Source: Tupaia tana
Lineage: Eukaryota; Chordata; Mammalia; Scandentia; Tupaiidae
DNA length: 64,000 nt
Assembly (NCBI GenBank): GCA_026018925.1
Contig: JAKSZU010000009.1
Span: 33,216,583-33,280,582, forward strand
Reading direction: 5' to 3'
Under the pieces are notes generated by a model that was not told the origin of the DNA, did no database searches, and was given only the letters and a program-made list of their open reading frames with translations. The position numbers and the translations under genes were made by a program. This document shows positions 1 through 10,457 of this stretch, in pieces; position 1 is the stretch's first letter; each line of letters begins with the position of its first letter.

Positions 1-164
1 TTATTATTTAAAATTGATATAAGGCATATGCACTCACCAGAGAGAGAGAAAAAATGAGAGAGAGAAAGGGAAAATGAGAAAGCAAGCTACCAGGTCTGGG
101 ATTTGAACTACAGACAGCCATGTAGGAGTTCACCAACGCAACCACCAGGCCACTTGCTGGTCCC
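1..164 (-). mobile_element. SINE-S, cut by window edge
   Basis: Head complement CACTTGCTGGTCCC at right; GA-rich body and T/A-rich tail at left. Confidence 0.8.
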
Positions 165-177
165 TCTTTCCTTCTCT

Positions 178-420
178 TTTTAAATTTTGCCAGAAGGCAG
201 ATGCACTCATGAGCGAGAAAAAGAGAGAACCACCCAATGGGGCTGACAGGGTATGGTCATGCCGCAATCCCTTTCTGCCCCCTCTCCATCCTGTTGGGAT
301 TTAGGGCATGCTCATTCACACACCCACCATGTTTTTCAGTTTTTCACAGCTGAGATTCAGATCGTGCAGTTGGCTATGTGGGATCCAGCTGCCTTAACCA
401 CGAGGCCACAGGGCTGTCCC
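178..420 (-). mobile_element. SINE-D
   Basis: Ends AGGCCACAGGGCTGTCCC, the complement of the D head; TGTTTTTCAGTTTTTCAC is its middle. Confidence 0.8.
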
Positions 421-860
421 CACAACTCTTCTCTTTTCTACTGTTTCCTGGTGGTCTCATCCAGATTTGTGGCCTTAAATATATACTGGGCATGGTTCTG
501 GTCTATACAGTGGACACCTTTCACATTCATCTCTGTAGTTAGGACTTCCATCCCGAACTCCAGCCTCGTATAACCAATGGCCTCCGATAGCACCACCTGG
601 ATACCTCATAGCCATGTTGTATTTAACAGGCTCAATACCAAACCCCTGAGGTTGAAACCTGCTCCTCCCACAAGCTTCGTGGCTTTTAGTCACTCGGGCC
701 ATAACCCTTGGGGTCATTTCACACCCCATATCCGATTCATTGGCAAATCCTATGCTTCAGCATGTACCCAGAACCCAACCATTTCTGGCCTACTCGACAA
801 CTCTTATGCTGATCCCAGCCACCATTATCTCACACTTGAGTTTTTCCATTGCCTCCCAGA
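421..860 (+). mobile_element. L2 relic
   Basis: Plus-strand L2 phrases occur in order: CCGAACTCCAGCC near 552, AAACCTGCTCCTCCCACAAG near 654, CTTGGGGTCATTTCACACC and CCAGCCACCATTATCTCACAC near 819. No further gene is seen. Confidence 0.75.
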
Positions 861-937
861 TAGACGCTGATTTCACAGTGCCGCCCCAAAAGTCCAGACT
901 CAACACAGAGGTGTTATGTGTTACATAAACCAGATCA

Positions 938-1237
938 GGGCCAGCAGGTGGTGTGGTGGTTAAGAGTGCTGGAATCCCGGGGAACCAGCAGTTAGCATAA
1001 TGGCTATGTTGCTGGACTCCCACGTGGTCGACTGCGGTTCGCATCCCGGACCCAGTGGCTTAAAACTCACACCGGGCGCGTGTGCGTGCATGCCCAAGAT
1101 CCCGAGAGGAGAACGGAAGAGAAGGGATTGTGGCGTGACCATCCCCCCGGGGGGTGATTTCTCACTTTCTGTCTCTATGTCTCTCTCTGTCTGTCTGGCG
1201 AGCGCACGCGCCCTATAGCGAAAAACCTCTCCAAAAA

Positions 1238-1269
<32 letters not shown>

Positions 1270-1434
1270 GAAAGAAAAAAAAGAGTGCTGGAATCCCACA
1301 TGGCCAACCCTGGTTTGAGTCCCGGACCTGGCGGCTTGCTTTCTTACTTTCCCTCCCTCCCTCCCTTCCTCCCTCTCTCTCACTCTATCTGTCTCTGGTC
1401 AAATAAATAAAAAAAGCTAAATAAAATAATTCTT
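938..1434 (+). mobile_element. SINE-S hosting a SINE-L
   Basis: GGGCCAGCAGGTGGTGTGG head, then the SINE-L, then CCTGGCGGCTTGCTTTC and GGTCAAATAAATAA tail. Confidence 0.88.
979..1280 (+). mobile_element. SINE-L nested in SINE-S
   Basis: AAGAGTGCTGGAATCCC (17 bases, perfect) flanks it at 962-978 and 1,281-1,297. Long A/GAAA tail. Confidence 0.95.
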
Positions 1435-1757
1435 ACCAAAAAAACCCATAAGCTAGATCATGCCACTTCTCTGCTCACAATTGCCCTATGGCCCCATCTT
1501 ACTCAAAGCAAAAGCCAAAGTCCTCACCTGCAACTACTCTCCCCTCACTCTTTTTACTCCAGGTACTGGATAACTTTCTTGCTGTTCCACCAACATGGCA
1601 ATGTTCTTTTCCCAGATATCTGGTTGGCTTCTTTCCTCACCTCCTCCAGGTCTTCTTGGTGAGGCTGTCCCTGACCTTCCTATTTAAAATTGCAACTCCC
1701 CTGCCATCCACTCTCTCCCACACTCCCAAAGCAGGGAGACTTTCATTGAAAAAAAAA

Positions 1758-2005
1758 TTTTTTAGAGAGATTTTTGCTATAGGGTGTGTGCACTCGCCAG
1801 AGAGATAGAGAGAGACAGAAAGTGAGAAATCACCCCCCAAAGGAGACGGTCATGCCACAATTCTCTCTCTTCTATTCTCCTCTCAGGATCTTGAGCACAC
1901 ACACACATGCTCTGCATGAGTTTTAAGCCACTGGGTCCGTAACTCAAACCGCAGTCGACTACGTGAAAGTCCAGTGACATAACCTTTATGCCATCTGCTG
2001 GTCCC
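1758..2005 (-). mobile_element. SINE-L (older)
   Basis: GATTTTTGCTATAGGG tail complement; ends CCATCTGCTGGTCCC. Confidence 0.9.
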
Positions 2006-2022
2006 TTTTAAAAAGTTTTTTA

Positions 2023-2276
2023 GGGAACCAGCAGTTAGCGTAATGGCTATGTCACTGGACTCCCACGTAGTCGACCGCGGTTCGCGTCCCGGACCCGGTG
2101 GCTTAAAACTCACGCCGGGCGCGTGTGCGTGCGTGCCCAAGATCCCGAGAGGAGAATGGAGGAGAAGGGATTGCGGCGTGACCATCCCCCCTGGGGGGTG
2201 ATTTCTCGCTTCCTATCTCTCTGTCTCTGTCTGTCTGGCGAGCGCACGCGCCCTATAGCGAAAACCTCTCAAAAAA
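2023..2276 (+). mobile_element. SINE-L, young
   Basis: Close to consensus; flanked by AAAAAGTTTTTTAG on both sides. Confidence 0.95.
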
Positions 2277-2283
2277 TAAAAAA

Positions 2284-2492
2284 GTTTTTTAGTTTACTAT
2301 AAGGTGCATGTGTTCATGCATGCACAAGAGAGAAATCACCTGCTGTGGCAATGGCCATGCCACAGTCCCTTCTCCAGTCTCCTCTCCAGGATTTGAGGCA
2401 CACATGCACATGGGCCTTGCATGTTTTTCCAGTTATGGGATCTGAGAAGCAAACCACACACCAGCTTAACCTCCACGTTACCTGCTGAGCCT
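2284..2492 (-). mobile_element. SINE-M, diverged
   Basis: ACTATAAGGTGCATGTG start and TTACCTGCTGAGCC end. Confidence 0.7.
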
Positions 2493-2589
2493 CATTTTTC
2501 TCCTTAGGACTCATCACCACCTAGTGTACTATATACTTTACTCACTTATATTGTTCATTATTTTTAAGTTTATTTGCTCACTTTTTTTA

Positions 2590-2593
<4 letters not shown>

Positions 2594-2641
<48 letters not shown>

Positions 2642-2887
2642 AGAGGTTTTTGCTTTAGGGTGTGTGTGCTCACCAGAAAGACAGAGATGAAGACACAGAA
2701 AGCGAAAAATCACCCCCCCAGGGGGGATGACCACGCCACAATCCCTTCTCCTCCATTCTCCTCTCAGGATCTTGGGCATGCACGCTCATGTGCCCAACGT
2801 GAGTTTAAGCCACCAGGTCTGGGACTCGAATTCTGGTTGACTACATGAAAATCCAGCAACATAGCCATTACGCTAACTGCTGGTCCC
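2594..2887 (-). mobile_element. SINE-L with 47-base T tail
   Basis: T-run 2,594-2,640, then GAGAGGTTTTTGC; ends AACTGCTGGTCCC. Confidence 0.95.
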
Positions 2888-3148
2888 ATTTTTAGAGATT
2901 TTTGCTATAGGACGTGTGCTCTTGCGGGAGAGACAGAGAGAAACAGAGACAGAAAGCAAGAAATAACCCCTTGGGAGGATGGCCGCACTTCAATCACTTC
3001 TCCTCCATTCTCCTCTTGGGATCTTGGGCATGAATGCACACACTCCCAGCAAGTTTCAAGATACCAGGTCCAGAACTTGAACCGTGGTTGGTCATGTGGG
3101 AGTTCAACGATGTTCAGTGATATAACCATTTCGCCATCTGTTGGTCTC
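2888..3148 (-). mobile_element. SINE-L (older)
   Basis: AGAGATTTTTGCTATAGG to CGCCATCTGTTGGTC; abuts the previous copy. Confidence 0.88.
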
Positions 3149-3162
3149 TATTTGCTCACCTT

Positions 3163-3392
3163 TTCTGTGAGTGAATAAGTGAAAGACACATATAGAGAAA
3201 GAGACACAGAGAGAGACAGAGACAGAGACAGCACCCCCACCAGGTCTTGGTGCTGCGAGCCATCCTCAGCTTCAGCTAGCCCTGGATCATGGGCACACAT
3301 GTGCCTGGCATACTCAGGGAGGAGTATGCAGACTTGGAACCTTCCCATGTGGGAGGCCTCGCAGAGTGTTGCATTTTACCAGCGAGCCCCTG
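3163..3392 (-). mobile_element. SINE-E
   Basis: CAGCTAGCCCTGGATCATGGGC and GAACCTTCCCATGTGGGAGG; shares its layout with the copies near 20.5 and 58.3 kb. Confidence 0.6.
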
Positions 3393-3399
3393 TTTTATT

Positions 3400-3520
3400 T
3401 ATTATTGGACATAAGCTCCACGGCGGCAGTGATTTTTGTCTGTGTTGTTCTTGTAGATCTCTTCAGCTCCTCAAACAGTGCCTGGCACAAGGCAAGTGGT
3501 CAATGCGTGTTTGTTCATCT
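3400..3520 (+). mobile_element. L2 3' end fragment
   Basis: TAAGCTCCACGGCGGCAGTGA and CAAACAGTGCCTGGCACAAGG match the L2 terminal region. Confidence 0.6.
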
Positions 3521-3595
3521 CCCAGACAGACTAGTAAGTGACAGACGCAAGTTGCAGAATAGCAAGAATAGTGTGATTTAATTTATGTTAAAGAA

Positions 3596-3755
3596 GGGGC
3601 TGGCAGGTGGCGTGGTGGTTAAGGGCACTAGACTCCCACATGGCTGACCGTGGTTGAGTTCCGGACCTGGCGGCTTGCTTTCTCACTTTCTCTCTCTCTG
3701 TTCCCCTCTGGTCAAATATAAATGAATAAAGTTAAATAAAATGATCCTTTAAAAA
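3596..3755 (+). mobile_element. SINE-S
   Basis: GGGGCTGGCAGGTGGCGTGG head; GGTCAAATATAAATG tail. Confidence 0.9.
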
Positions 3756-3761
3756 AAGAAT

Positions 3762-3922
3762 GATTTTATTTAGCTTTATTTATTTATTTTAATTTGATCA
3801 GAGAGGGATAGAGAGAAAGAGTGAGAGAAAGTGAGAAAGCAAGCCACCAGGTCCAGGACTTGAACCGTGGTTAGCCATGTGGGAGTCCAGCACCCTTAAC
3901 CACCACTCCACCTGCTGGTCCC
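3762..3922 (-). mobile_element. SINE-S
   Basis: TTTATTTATTTTAATTTGATC to CACCTGCTGGTCCC; inverted neighbour of the copy before it. Confidence 0.9.
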
Positions 3923-3933
3923 TAAAATAATAA

Positions 3934-4180
3934 TTTTTTAGAGGTTTTTGCTATAGGGCACGTGCACTCGCCAGAGAGACAGAGAGACAGAAAGCGAGAA
4001 ATCACCCCCCCCAGGGGGGATGGCCACGCAGCAATCCCTTCTCCTCCATTCTCCTCTCGGGATCTTGGGCACACACGCATACGCGCCTGGCGTGAGTTTA
4101 AGCCACCGGGTCCGGGACTCGAACCTCAGTCGACTACGTGGGAGTCCATCGACATAGACATTACGCTAACTGCTGGTCCC
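3934..4180 (-). mobile_element. SINE-L
   Basis: GAGGTTTTTGCTATAGGGC to GCTAACTGCTGGTCCC. Confidence 0.93.
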
Positions 4181-4425
4181 CCCTAAAATAATTCTTAAAA
4201 ATTTATGTTAAAAACCACCATGAAGCATCATGCCTTACCTGTATATATATGTACGTGTGGATGTAGCACGTGGAACAGCGGTTATAATCAGAGATACTTC
4301 CAGTGGGTCTGGGATAGGGAAGGGATGCCAAAGGAAAATTTAGCCATGTTTCTGATATGTTCATCTTTTCCCAAGGAAGTGTATTCTTTTGTTACTTCTG
4401 TGTAATTTAAAAGAAATGAAAATGG

Positions 4426-4570
4426 GGGCTGACAGGTGGTATGGTGGATAAAGGCACTGGACTCCCACATGGCCAACCACAGTTCAAGTCCCAGACCTAG
4501 AGACTTGCTTTCTCTCTCTCTCTCTGTCCCTCTCTAATCAAATTAAATAAATAAAATTAAATAAAATAAT
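4426..4570 (+). mobile_element. SINE-S
   Basis: GGGGGCTGACAGGTGGTATGG head; AATCAAATTAAATAAA tail. The 4,181-4,425 interval before it shows no recognisable feature. Confidence 0.88.
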
Positions 4571-4571
4571 T

Positions 4572-4824
4572 CTTTTTTTAAGAGGTTTTTGCTATAGGGT
4601 GTGTGCGCTCACCAAAGAGACAGAGAGAGACAGAGAGACAGAAAGCAAGAAATCACCCCCCAGAGGATGGCCATGCCACAATTCCTTCTCCATTCTTCTC
4701 TCGGGATTTTGGACACGCACACACATGTGCCTGGCGTGAGTTTAAGCCACCGGGTCCGGGACTCAAACCATAGTTGACTACATGGGAGTCCAGCAACATA
4801 GCTATTACGCCAACTGCTGGTCCC
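4572..4824 (-). mobile_element. SINE-L in a SINE-S tail
   Basis: AAGAGGTTTTTGCTATAGGG to AACTGCTGGTCCC. Confidence 0.93.
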
Positions 4825-4879
4825 CCGATATGTATTTCTATAAACTTTTGGAAGACCTCTTATAGGGCTTGTACAGTTA

Positions 4880-5147
4880 TAGGGTGAAGCCTAGTGGTTA
4901 AGAGTACAGGGTCTGGAGACATCTGCATGAATTCAATTTCAACTTTACTATGTAGATGATCTTGGGCAATTTGCAAACACTGCCCTCTGCGTTATTCTGC
5001 ACAAACAGTCGTCCTCACTTATGGAAGGGGAGTGATAATAATAACATCTACTTCACAGGGTTGTAGTGACAAGTAAATAGGTTAGTTATTGCAAATAACC
5101 ATTCTTAGAACCAATGTGTGGCACATAGTAGGTGTTCAATACAAGGA
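4880..5147 (+). mobile_element. MIR
   Basis: Nearly complete: CCTAGTGGTTAAGAGTACAGGG head, GATCTTGGGCAATTTGC core, CACATAGTAGGTGTTCAATAC tail. Confidence 0.88.
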
Positions 5148-5149
5148 GA

Positions 5150-5228
5150 CTATTGTTGGAAAATTCATAACATATTTTTCTATGTTTTTCTATGCAAAAC
5201 TGCATTATGACTTTTCCAACAACCCAAT
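5150..5228. mobile_element. Palindromic MITE (mariner-like), copy 1
   Basis: TTGTTGGAAAATTCATAA at left mirrors TTATGACTTTTCCAACAA at right around TTTTTCTATG. It lies directly after a MIR. Confidence 0.6.
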
Positions 5229-5254
5229 ATTTTCACTATTAAAGATGTCACATT

Positions 5255-5418
5255 GGGACCAGCAGGTGGTGTGGTGGTTAAGGTGCTGGACACATGGCCG
5301 ACCATGGTTCGAGTTCCAGACCTGGTGGCCTGCATTCTCACTTTCCTTCTCTCTCTCTCTCTGGTTAAATTAAAATAAATGAATGAATAAATAAAATTAA
5401 ATAAATAATTATTTTTTA
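5255..5418 (+). mobile_element. SINE-S
   Basis: AAAGATGTCA flanks both ends. Downstream 5,430-5,640 is AT-rich with no recognised feature. Confidence 0.92.
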
Positions 5419-5644
5419 AAAAAGATGTCATTTTATTTCATTTAATGGCTATTTTTTTAGTTTGTTATTAACTGTACTTTCTTTTTTATTTTATTTTTTT
5501 ATACATTCAATCACATTATTTAGCTTACAGAGTGAACATTTCAATATGTGAACATTTCTCTCCAGTCCAGTTGATCAAAATATCTTCAACAGATAACACC
5601 ACACCTCCCCATCCTGTCAATTTAATGATTATAACACTCCTGCA

Positions 5645-6090
5645 GGGGAGAATAAATAGCATGGGCTCTGGAGTCAGACTTTTTTTTTAATTTTTAGAAA
5701 TTTTTGTTGTAGGGTGTGTGTGCTCACTGGAGAGACAGAGAGACAGGAAGACAGAAAGTGAGAAATCACCCCCTATGAGGATGGTCACGCAGTAATGCCT
5801 TCTCCGCTATTCTCTTCTCAGGGTTTTGGACATGCACGCACACGTGTCTGGTGTGAGTTTAAGCTGCCAGGTCTGGGACTTGAATTACAGTTGACTACAT
5901 GGGAGTCTGACAATGTAACCATTACACCATCTGCTGGTCCCGACAGACCTGGTCTGAATGCCAGCTTGGAGACTTAGCTACGTGATCTAGGTAAGGCACT
6001 TCACTTTCCTGTGCCTCTGCTTCCTTATCTGTAAAGTTAGGCCATAGTGACACCTGCCTGTAGAACTGTCGTTGGGATGGAAGGATGTCT
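5645..6090 (+). mobile_element. MIR split by a SINE-L
   Basis: Head ATAGCATGGGCTCTGGAGTCAGAC is left of the SINE; GTGATCTAGGTAAGGCACTTCAC and TTATCTGTAAAGTTAGGC lie right of it. Confidence 0.82.
5681..5941 (-). mobile_element. SINE-L inside MIR
   Basis: TTAGAAATTTTTGTTGTAGGG to CCATCTGCTGGTCCC. Confidence 0.9.
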
Positions 6091-6460
6091 TGCACAGACA
6101 ACACACTACACCACCTGGCATGTGCCAACACACAGTTCATGGGTTGGAGCTGGGTATGGTTTGTTTAATGACCCTGATTGGTCTGTGACCTCCCTGGCTG
6201 GCCCTGGGCTAGGCTGGCCCTCTCCCTGGAGCTTGCTTCCTTCAGCTGTCATCCTGAGCGCAGTCTCCAGCCCGCCCCTCCCACAACCGAGGCCAGGGAG
6301 CCTCTGCACTTGGCTCCTGCCTGATGGGCTGTGGCAAGTGCCCTGCAGGACAACTGCTGGCCCTGCCCATCTTCTGATCCCCCTTCTACCATCTGGGCAC
6401 CTTGGCTCCTAGGGATAGGACTTTGGGACTCCTAGTCTTTTTTGTTTTTAAACACAATTT
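6091..6460. other. Repeat-poor GC-rich interval
   Basis: No open frame of family character, RNA gene or named repeat is seen. Continues functionally unassigned after two SINEs at 6,876. Confidence 0.5.
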
Positions 6461-6475
6461 ATTTATTTATTTATT

Positions 6476-6722
6476 TTTGGAGAGGTTTTTGCTATAGGGA
6501 GCATGCACTCGCCAGAAAGATAGAGACAGAGACAGAGAGACAGAAAGCGAGAAATCACCTTTCAGGGGCATGGCCATGCCTTCTCCTCCATTCTTCCCTT
6601 GGGATCTTGGGCACACACGCACATGCCTCCGGCGTGAGTTTAAGCCACCAGGTCCGGGACTCGAACCATGGTCAACTACATGGGAGTCCAGCGACATAGC
6701 CATTATGCCAACTGCTGGTCCC
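6476..6722 (-). mobile_element. SINE-L
   Basis: TTTTTGGAGAGGTTTTTGC to CCAACTGCTGGTCCC; TTTA-type tail. Confidence 0.94.
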
Positions 6723-6875
6723 TATTTATTTATTAATTTTATTACTATTGTTTTTCCATTTGATGAACAAAGTAGGGAGAGATAGAGAGGAAATGAGAGA
6801 GCAAGCTGCCAGGTCTGAGACTCGAACCGTGGTCAGTCATGTGGTAGTCCAGCACATTAACCACCTGCCAGCCCC
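6723..6875 (-). mobile_element. SINE-S
   Basis: TTTTCCATTTGATG to CCACCTGCCAGCCCC. Confidence 0.85.
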
Positions 6876-7634
6876 ATGGGGCTCTTGGTCTTGACTTTGG
6901 TGGCTAAACACTGAGTGCCAAATCTATTTGTTCTGAAGTTGTTGAGACAACAACCTGGCCATCTTGCCCTCGGGACACCCAGCTCCTGGATGAGGAGGCG
7001 GCTGCAGCCAGAACCACTTCCCTGACCCTTTCTAGGCCTGAAAGTGATATTTCTCTGCCCAGTTCACTGTCACAAAAGATAGGTTCACTTTCTCCAGAGC
7101 CTGGACTGCCCTCCCAACCATTCCTGCCACTCAGCGCAGCTTGTCATTTCCCTCCTTCAACAGTGCCTCAAACTGCCACCCTGATGCAGCCTCAGTGAGA
7201 CAGCTGCTGCCCCGGGCACCAGTCGGCTGCTCACTTTGTCTGTCCCTGCCCAGTGGCCACGGCAAGGATTGGAGTGCCTCTCCAGGCAGCCCTTGCCTGT
7301 GGCTTCTGTCTCCCAGTGCCGGTGCTCTCTGGGGCAGAAGCACACAGCCTGAGCTTGGGGGACCCCGTGCCCTGCAGTGCTCTTCACTCAGCCTTCTGGC
7401 CCATGGGTCTGTGAGCCTGGCTGGCTGCCAGCTGGCTGGCTCTGAAGCTGACCCTGGGGAGAGAGTCTTGCCGAGGGCTGGCCTAGATCACTGTTGCCGG
7501 GGAGCAGCCATCACCCCTCATAGAGACATTGTTTCCACACTGGTGAGTAGACTACCTTAGGGATTTGCAGCACCCCCCCTTCTTGAGAGTTGAAAGCTGC
7601 CTAGAAAGGGCAGCCAGGGAGAGGGTGAAAGACT
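6876..7634. other. Repeat-poor GC-rich interval
   Basis: About 750 bases without a named repeat. A 139-codon frame exists but is compositionally ordinary and has no family signature. CACTGGTGAGTAG near 7,537 looks like a splice donor, by chance or from an unseen noncoding transcript. Confidence 0.45.
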
Positions 7635-7748
7635 TCATTGTGATTTGAAGACCTGGATCTACCAGTCACTGGCTGCGTGATCTTGGGTGATCACATAAGC
7701 TCTCTGACCCTCCACTTTTCTCACATGAAAAAGAACATGAAAAGAATT
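7635..7748 (+). mobile_element. MIR core fragment
   Basis: GAAGACCTGGATCTACCAGTCACTGGCTGCGTGATCTTGG. Confidence 0.8.
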
Positions 7749-7756
7749 ACTTTATG

Positions 7757-8029
7757 GGACCAGCAGTTGGCGTAATGGCTATGTTGCTGGACTCTCATGT
7801 AGTCAACCGCGGTTCACGTCCCAGACCCGGTGGCTTAAACTCACGCCGGGCGTGTGTGGTGCGTACCCAAGATCCCAAGAGGAGAATGGAGGAGAAGGGA
7901 TTGTGGCATGACCATCCCCCCTGGGGGGTGATTTCTTGCTTTCTGTCTCTCTGTCTGTCTCTGCCTTTCTGGAGAGTGCATGCACCCTGTAGCAAAAACC
8001 TCTCCAAAAAAAAAAAAAAAAAAAAAAAA
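7757..8029 (+). mobile_element. SINE-L, young
   Basis: GGGACCAGCAGTTGGCG to CCTCTCC plus 23 A. Confidence 0.95.
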
Positions 8030-8132
8030 GACTTACTTTTTGTGAGGATCCAACAAGCTCACAGGTATGAACACAGGCATGGACATGGGTGACGGGCTGC
8101 TGCTGATGCATGATGTGGCCACAACCTTTCTT

Positions 8133-8374
8133 CCTTTATAGATTTTTGCCATAGAGTGTGTGCACTCACCAAAGAGAGACACAGAGAGAGGGAAAGTGAG
8201 AGAGCACCCCTGGGGGGAGATCATGTTGAAATCTTTTCTCTATTCTCCTCTCAGGATTTTGGGCACACACGTGCTCGCATGGAATGTTTTTCAAGCCACT
8301 GGGTCCTGGACTTGAACCAAGGGAGTCAGCCACGTGGGATCCAGTACCTTAACCACTGCGCCACCTGCTGGCCC
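8133..8374 (-). mobile_element. SINE-M
   Basis: GATTTTTGCCATAGAG to CACCTGCTGGCCC. Confidence 0.85.
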
Positions 8375-8418
8375 AAGGGGTGTAGCCTTTCAACTAAGGC
8401 ACAAAAACGCTGATGTAG

Positions 8419-8645
8419 AGCCAGCCCCATAGTGGAGCACTTGAGTGTGCCGAAGGAACCAGATCCTACTTGGTCGACCCCAGTTCTTATCCCAACCGGG
8501 CACTGGGCACATTCCCAGGTTCCTTATGGGATGGAGAAGTGGAGGAAGACGGATGGCAATATGACCAAGCACCACTAGGGGGTTCTCTCTCTCTTTCTCT
8601 TTCTCTGGCTCAAGAGCGTGCCCTCTGGCATTAAACACACACACA
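8419..8645 (+). mobile_element. SINE-D, diverged
   Basis: AGCCAGCCCCATAGTGGAG head; GTGCCCTCTGGCATTAAA tail and a short CA run. Confidence 0.75.
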
Positions 8646-8649
8646 CACA

Positions 8650-9039
8650 ATCACTGATTCATTTTTGTAAGAGCAGATACATTTGCTATTGATTCTTCTG
8701 TGAGTATTCAAGGACCTCTCTGGAACAATTGTCCCTTCCTATCCCTGCATCATTAATCCCGACCTCTCCCAGCCTACCACCCCCCCCCCGCCCCCCACCA
8801 CCCGGCTGACAGAGCACAGCCACCCACATTCAAGCCTGCTATAATGTTTCCTGTCTCTGCAAACCAGAACTTGCTTCATTCCCCCTCTACCCTCCACACT
8901 GTTTCTGTGCCCTCCTCTGCAGCAAGCATCCCTGGAACCCAAGGTGGCATCTCCGGTAGTCTCCACTTCCTCACCTCCCACTGTCTCTTGGACGCAGTCC
9001 CACAGTTACATCCAGCTGAGCTGCAGACGACGCGCCTGC
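8650..9039. other. Unassigned interval with poly(C) tract
   Basis: Contains a C-rich run near 8,780-8,805. CTCCACTTCCTCACCTCCCACTG near 8,961 may be a scrap of L2. Nothing else is supported. Confidence 0.35.
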
Positions 9040-9119
9040 CAAGGCAGGGCTGGCTACATAATCTGTGGGGCCCAGTGTGAAGCAAAAACGTGGGGGCCCA
9101 TGTTCAAAAGTGTATTCAT

Positions 9120-9372
9120 GGGCCAGCAGATGGCATGGAAGTTAAGGTGGCTAAATCCTACATAACTGACTCCTTGGTTCAAGCCCTGGACCTGGCGGCT
9201 TGAAAGTCATGATGAACCCGTGTGCAAGTGTGTGTGCTCAAAATCCTGAGAAGAGGATGGAGCAGAATGGGTTGTAGCATGGCCGTCTCTCCTGGAGGGT
9301 TGATTTCTCTCTCTCTTTCTCTCTCTCACCTCTCTCCAGCGAGCTCATGCATCCCACCTCTAACAAAAACTA
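9120..9372 (+). mobile_element. SINE-M
   Basis: GGGCCAGCAGATGGCATGG head; CCTCTAACAAAAACT tail. Confidence 0.88.
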
Positions 9373-9411
9373 TAAGTAAGGAAATGAAACAAAATAGAAA
9401 CAAAAGTGATT

Positions 9412-9847
9412 TTATTTCGTTTCCTAGAGTTATCGTGACAACTTACCATGAACTGGATGGCTTAGGAAAACAGCAGGTTATCCTCGCACAGTGTTGGAGG
9501 TCAGAAGTCTGAAATCACGTGTCTGCGGGGTGGATTCCTCCTGCAGGTTGAGGGAGCGTCCGTCCCAGCTCTCTCCTAGCTACCGAGGGCTGCTGGCAAC
9601 TCTTGGCGCTCCTCGGCTTGTAGACATGTTGCTCCAATCTCTGTCTCCACTTTCACATCAACTTCTCTGTGTGTCTTTTCCCCTTCTCTTCCCTTACTAG
9701 GACACCTGCCCTTAGATTTAGGGCCTACCCCGATCCGATACAATCTCATCTCAAGATTCTTATTTTAGGGTCTGCACAAACCCTTTTCCGAATAAAGTCA
9801 ATTCTGGGTGGACATAGCTTTTGGGAGAAGGTCCATATTCGATTGCA
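9412..9847 (-). mobile_element. ERVL-MaLR LTR (MLT1-like), antisense
   Basis: The segment reads as the complement of an MLT1-type LTR: AGTTATCGTGACAACTTACC, GTTGGAGGTCAGAAGTC, CTTGGCGCTCC, TCCAATCTCTG and CGAATAAAGTCA occur in the family's order. Both ends are approximate. It lies inside an older unnamed repeat. Confidence 0.66.
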
Positions 9848-9873
9848 AAAATTTCATAAGAATTTCAAGATGG

Positions 9874-10053
9874 ATGAGACCAGCAAGTGGTGTGGTTGTT
9901 AAGAGTACCGAACTCCCAGATGACCAACCGTGGTTCGAATCCTGGACCTGGCAGCTTGCTTTCTCTCTTTCCCTCTCTTTTTTCATTCTGTCCCTCTCTG
10001 GTCAAATTAAAATACATAAATAAAGTTCAATACAATAATTCTTTAAAAAAAAA
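9874..10053 (+). mobile_element. SINE-S
   Basis: AGAATTTCAAGATGG (15 bases, perfect) flanks it at 9,859 and 10,054. Confidence 0.95.
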
Positions 10054-10165
10054 AGAATTTCAAGATGGTGACAGAAGAGCATTAGGCCAATCAGAGGACT
10101 CTGCTGTGAGTGGGCCCTGTCTGCCTACACGGGTCGCACGGCCATGAAGCCAGGGTTTGCCAAGC

Positions 10166-10457
10166 TTATCCATGTTCACTCTTCCTATGGCCGGGTTCGG
10201 AATGGAGTGCGGGTCCTCTTATTTATATATCGATTTATTTATTTCATGGGAAGAGACAGAGAGAGAAAAAGAGAGATCCTCAAAAGGCTCTTACAGTGTT
10301 GCAGGATGGCTTTGGCGTCCAGGTTCTTGGTGTTTTGGATGAAGAATCGAATGAAATACAGCCATAGCAAAAGCAAGGGGTATTCTATTAAGTAAAAGCA
10401 AAACTACACTCCTGAGAGGTAGGAGAGGCCTGAGTGCGAGAGAGAAAGAGTGGCCCC
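10166..10457. other. Unassigned interval
   Basis: GA-rich short stretch near 10,255; no feature can be named. Confidence 0.3.

Larger units (their letters stand above)
9040..10165 (+). mobile_element. Ancient dispersed repeat (name not recalled), multiply interrupted
   Basis: GGCTGGCTACATAATCTGTGGGGCCCAG at 9,049, AAGAATTTCAAGATGG at 9,858 and GGTCGCACGGCCATGAAGCC at 10,132 recur in this order in other mammals. A SINE-M, a MaLR LTR and a SINE-S separate the pieces. Confidence 0.45.

Noticed and set aside
1-930. SOWAHD or another upstream neighbour gene at the left edge
   Set aside because: 421-860 looks like L2, and no ankyrin-repeat or other coding signature is visible.
2100-2220. Intrinsic terminator-like C6-T-G6 hairpins near T-runs
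   Set aside because: They are part of every SINE-L; bacterial termination does not apply.
3160-3400. SINE-E copy as a tRNA-like or snRNA gene
   Set aside because: Too diverged, no closed fold by eye, and two other dispersed copies exist.
7141-7560. 139-codon plus frame
   Set aside because: No family likeness, no Kozak support, ordinary composition; kept only as a remark about a splice-donor-like site.
10144-10395. Basic frame with KRQREKKR/KEIL stretches
   Set aside because: Generated by GA-rich simple sequence; no domain.
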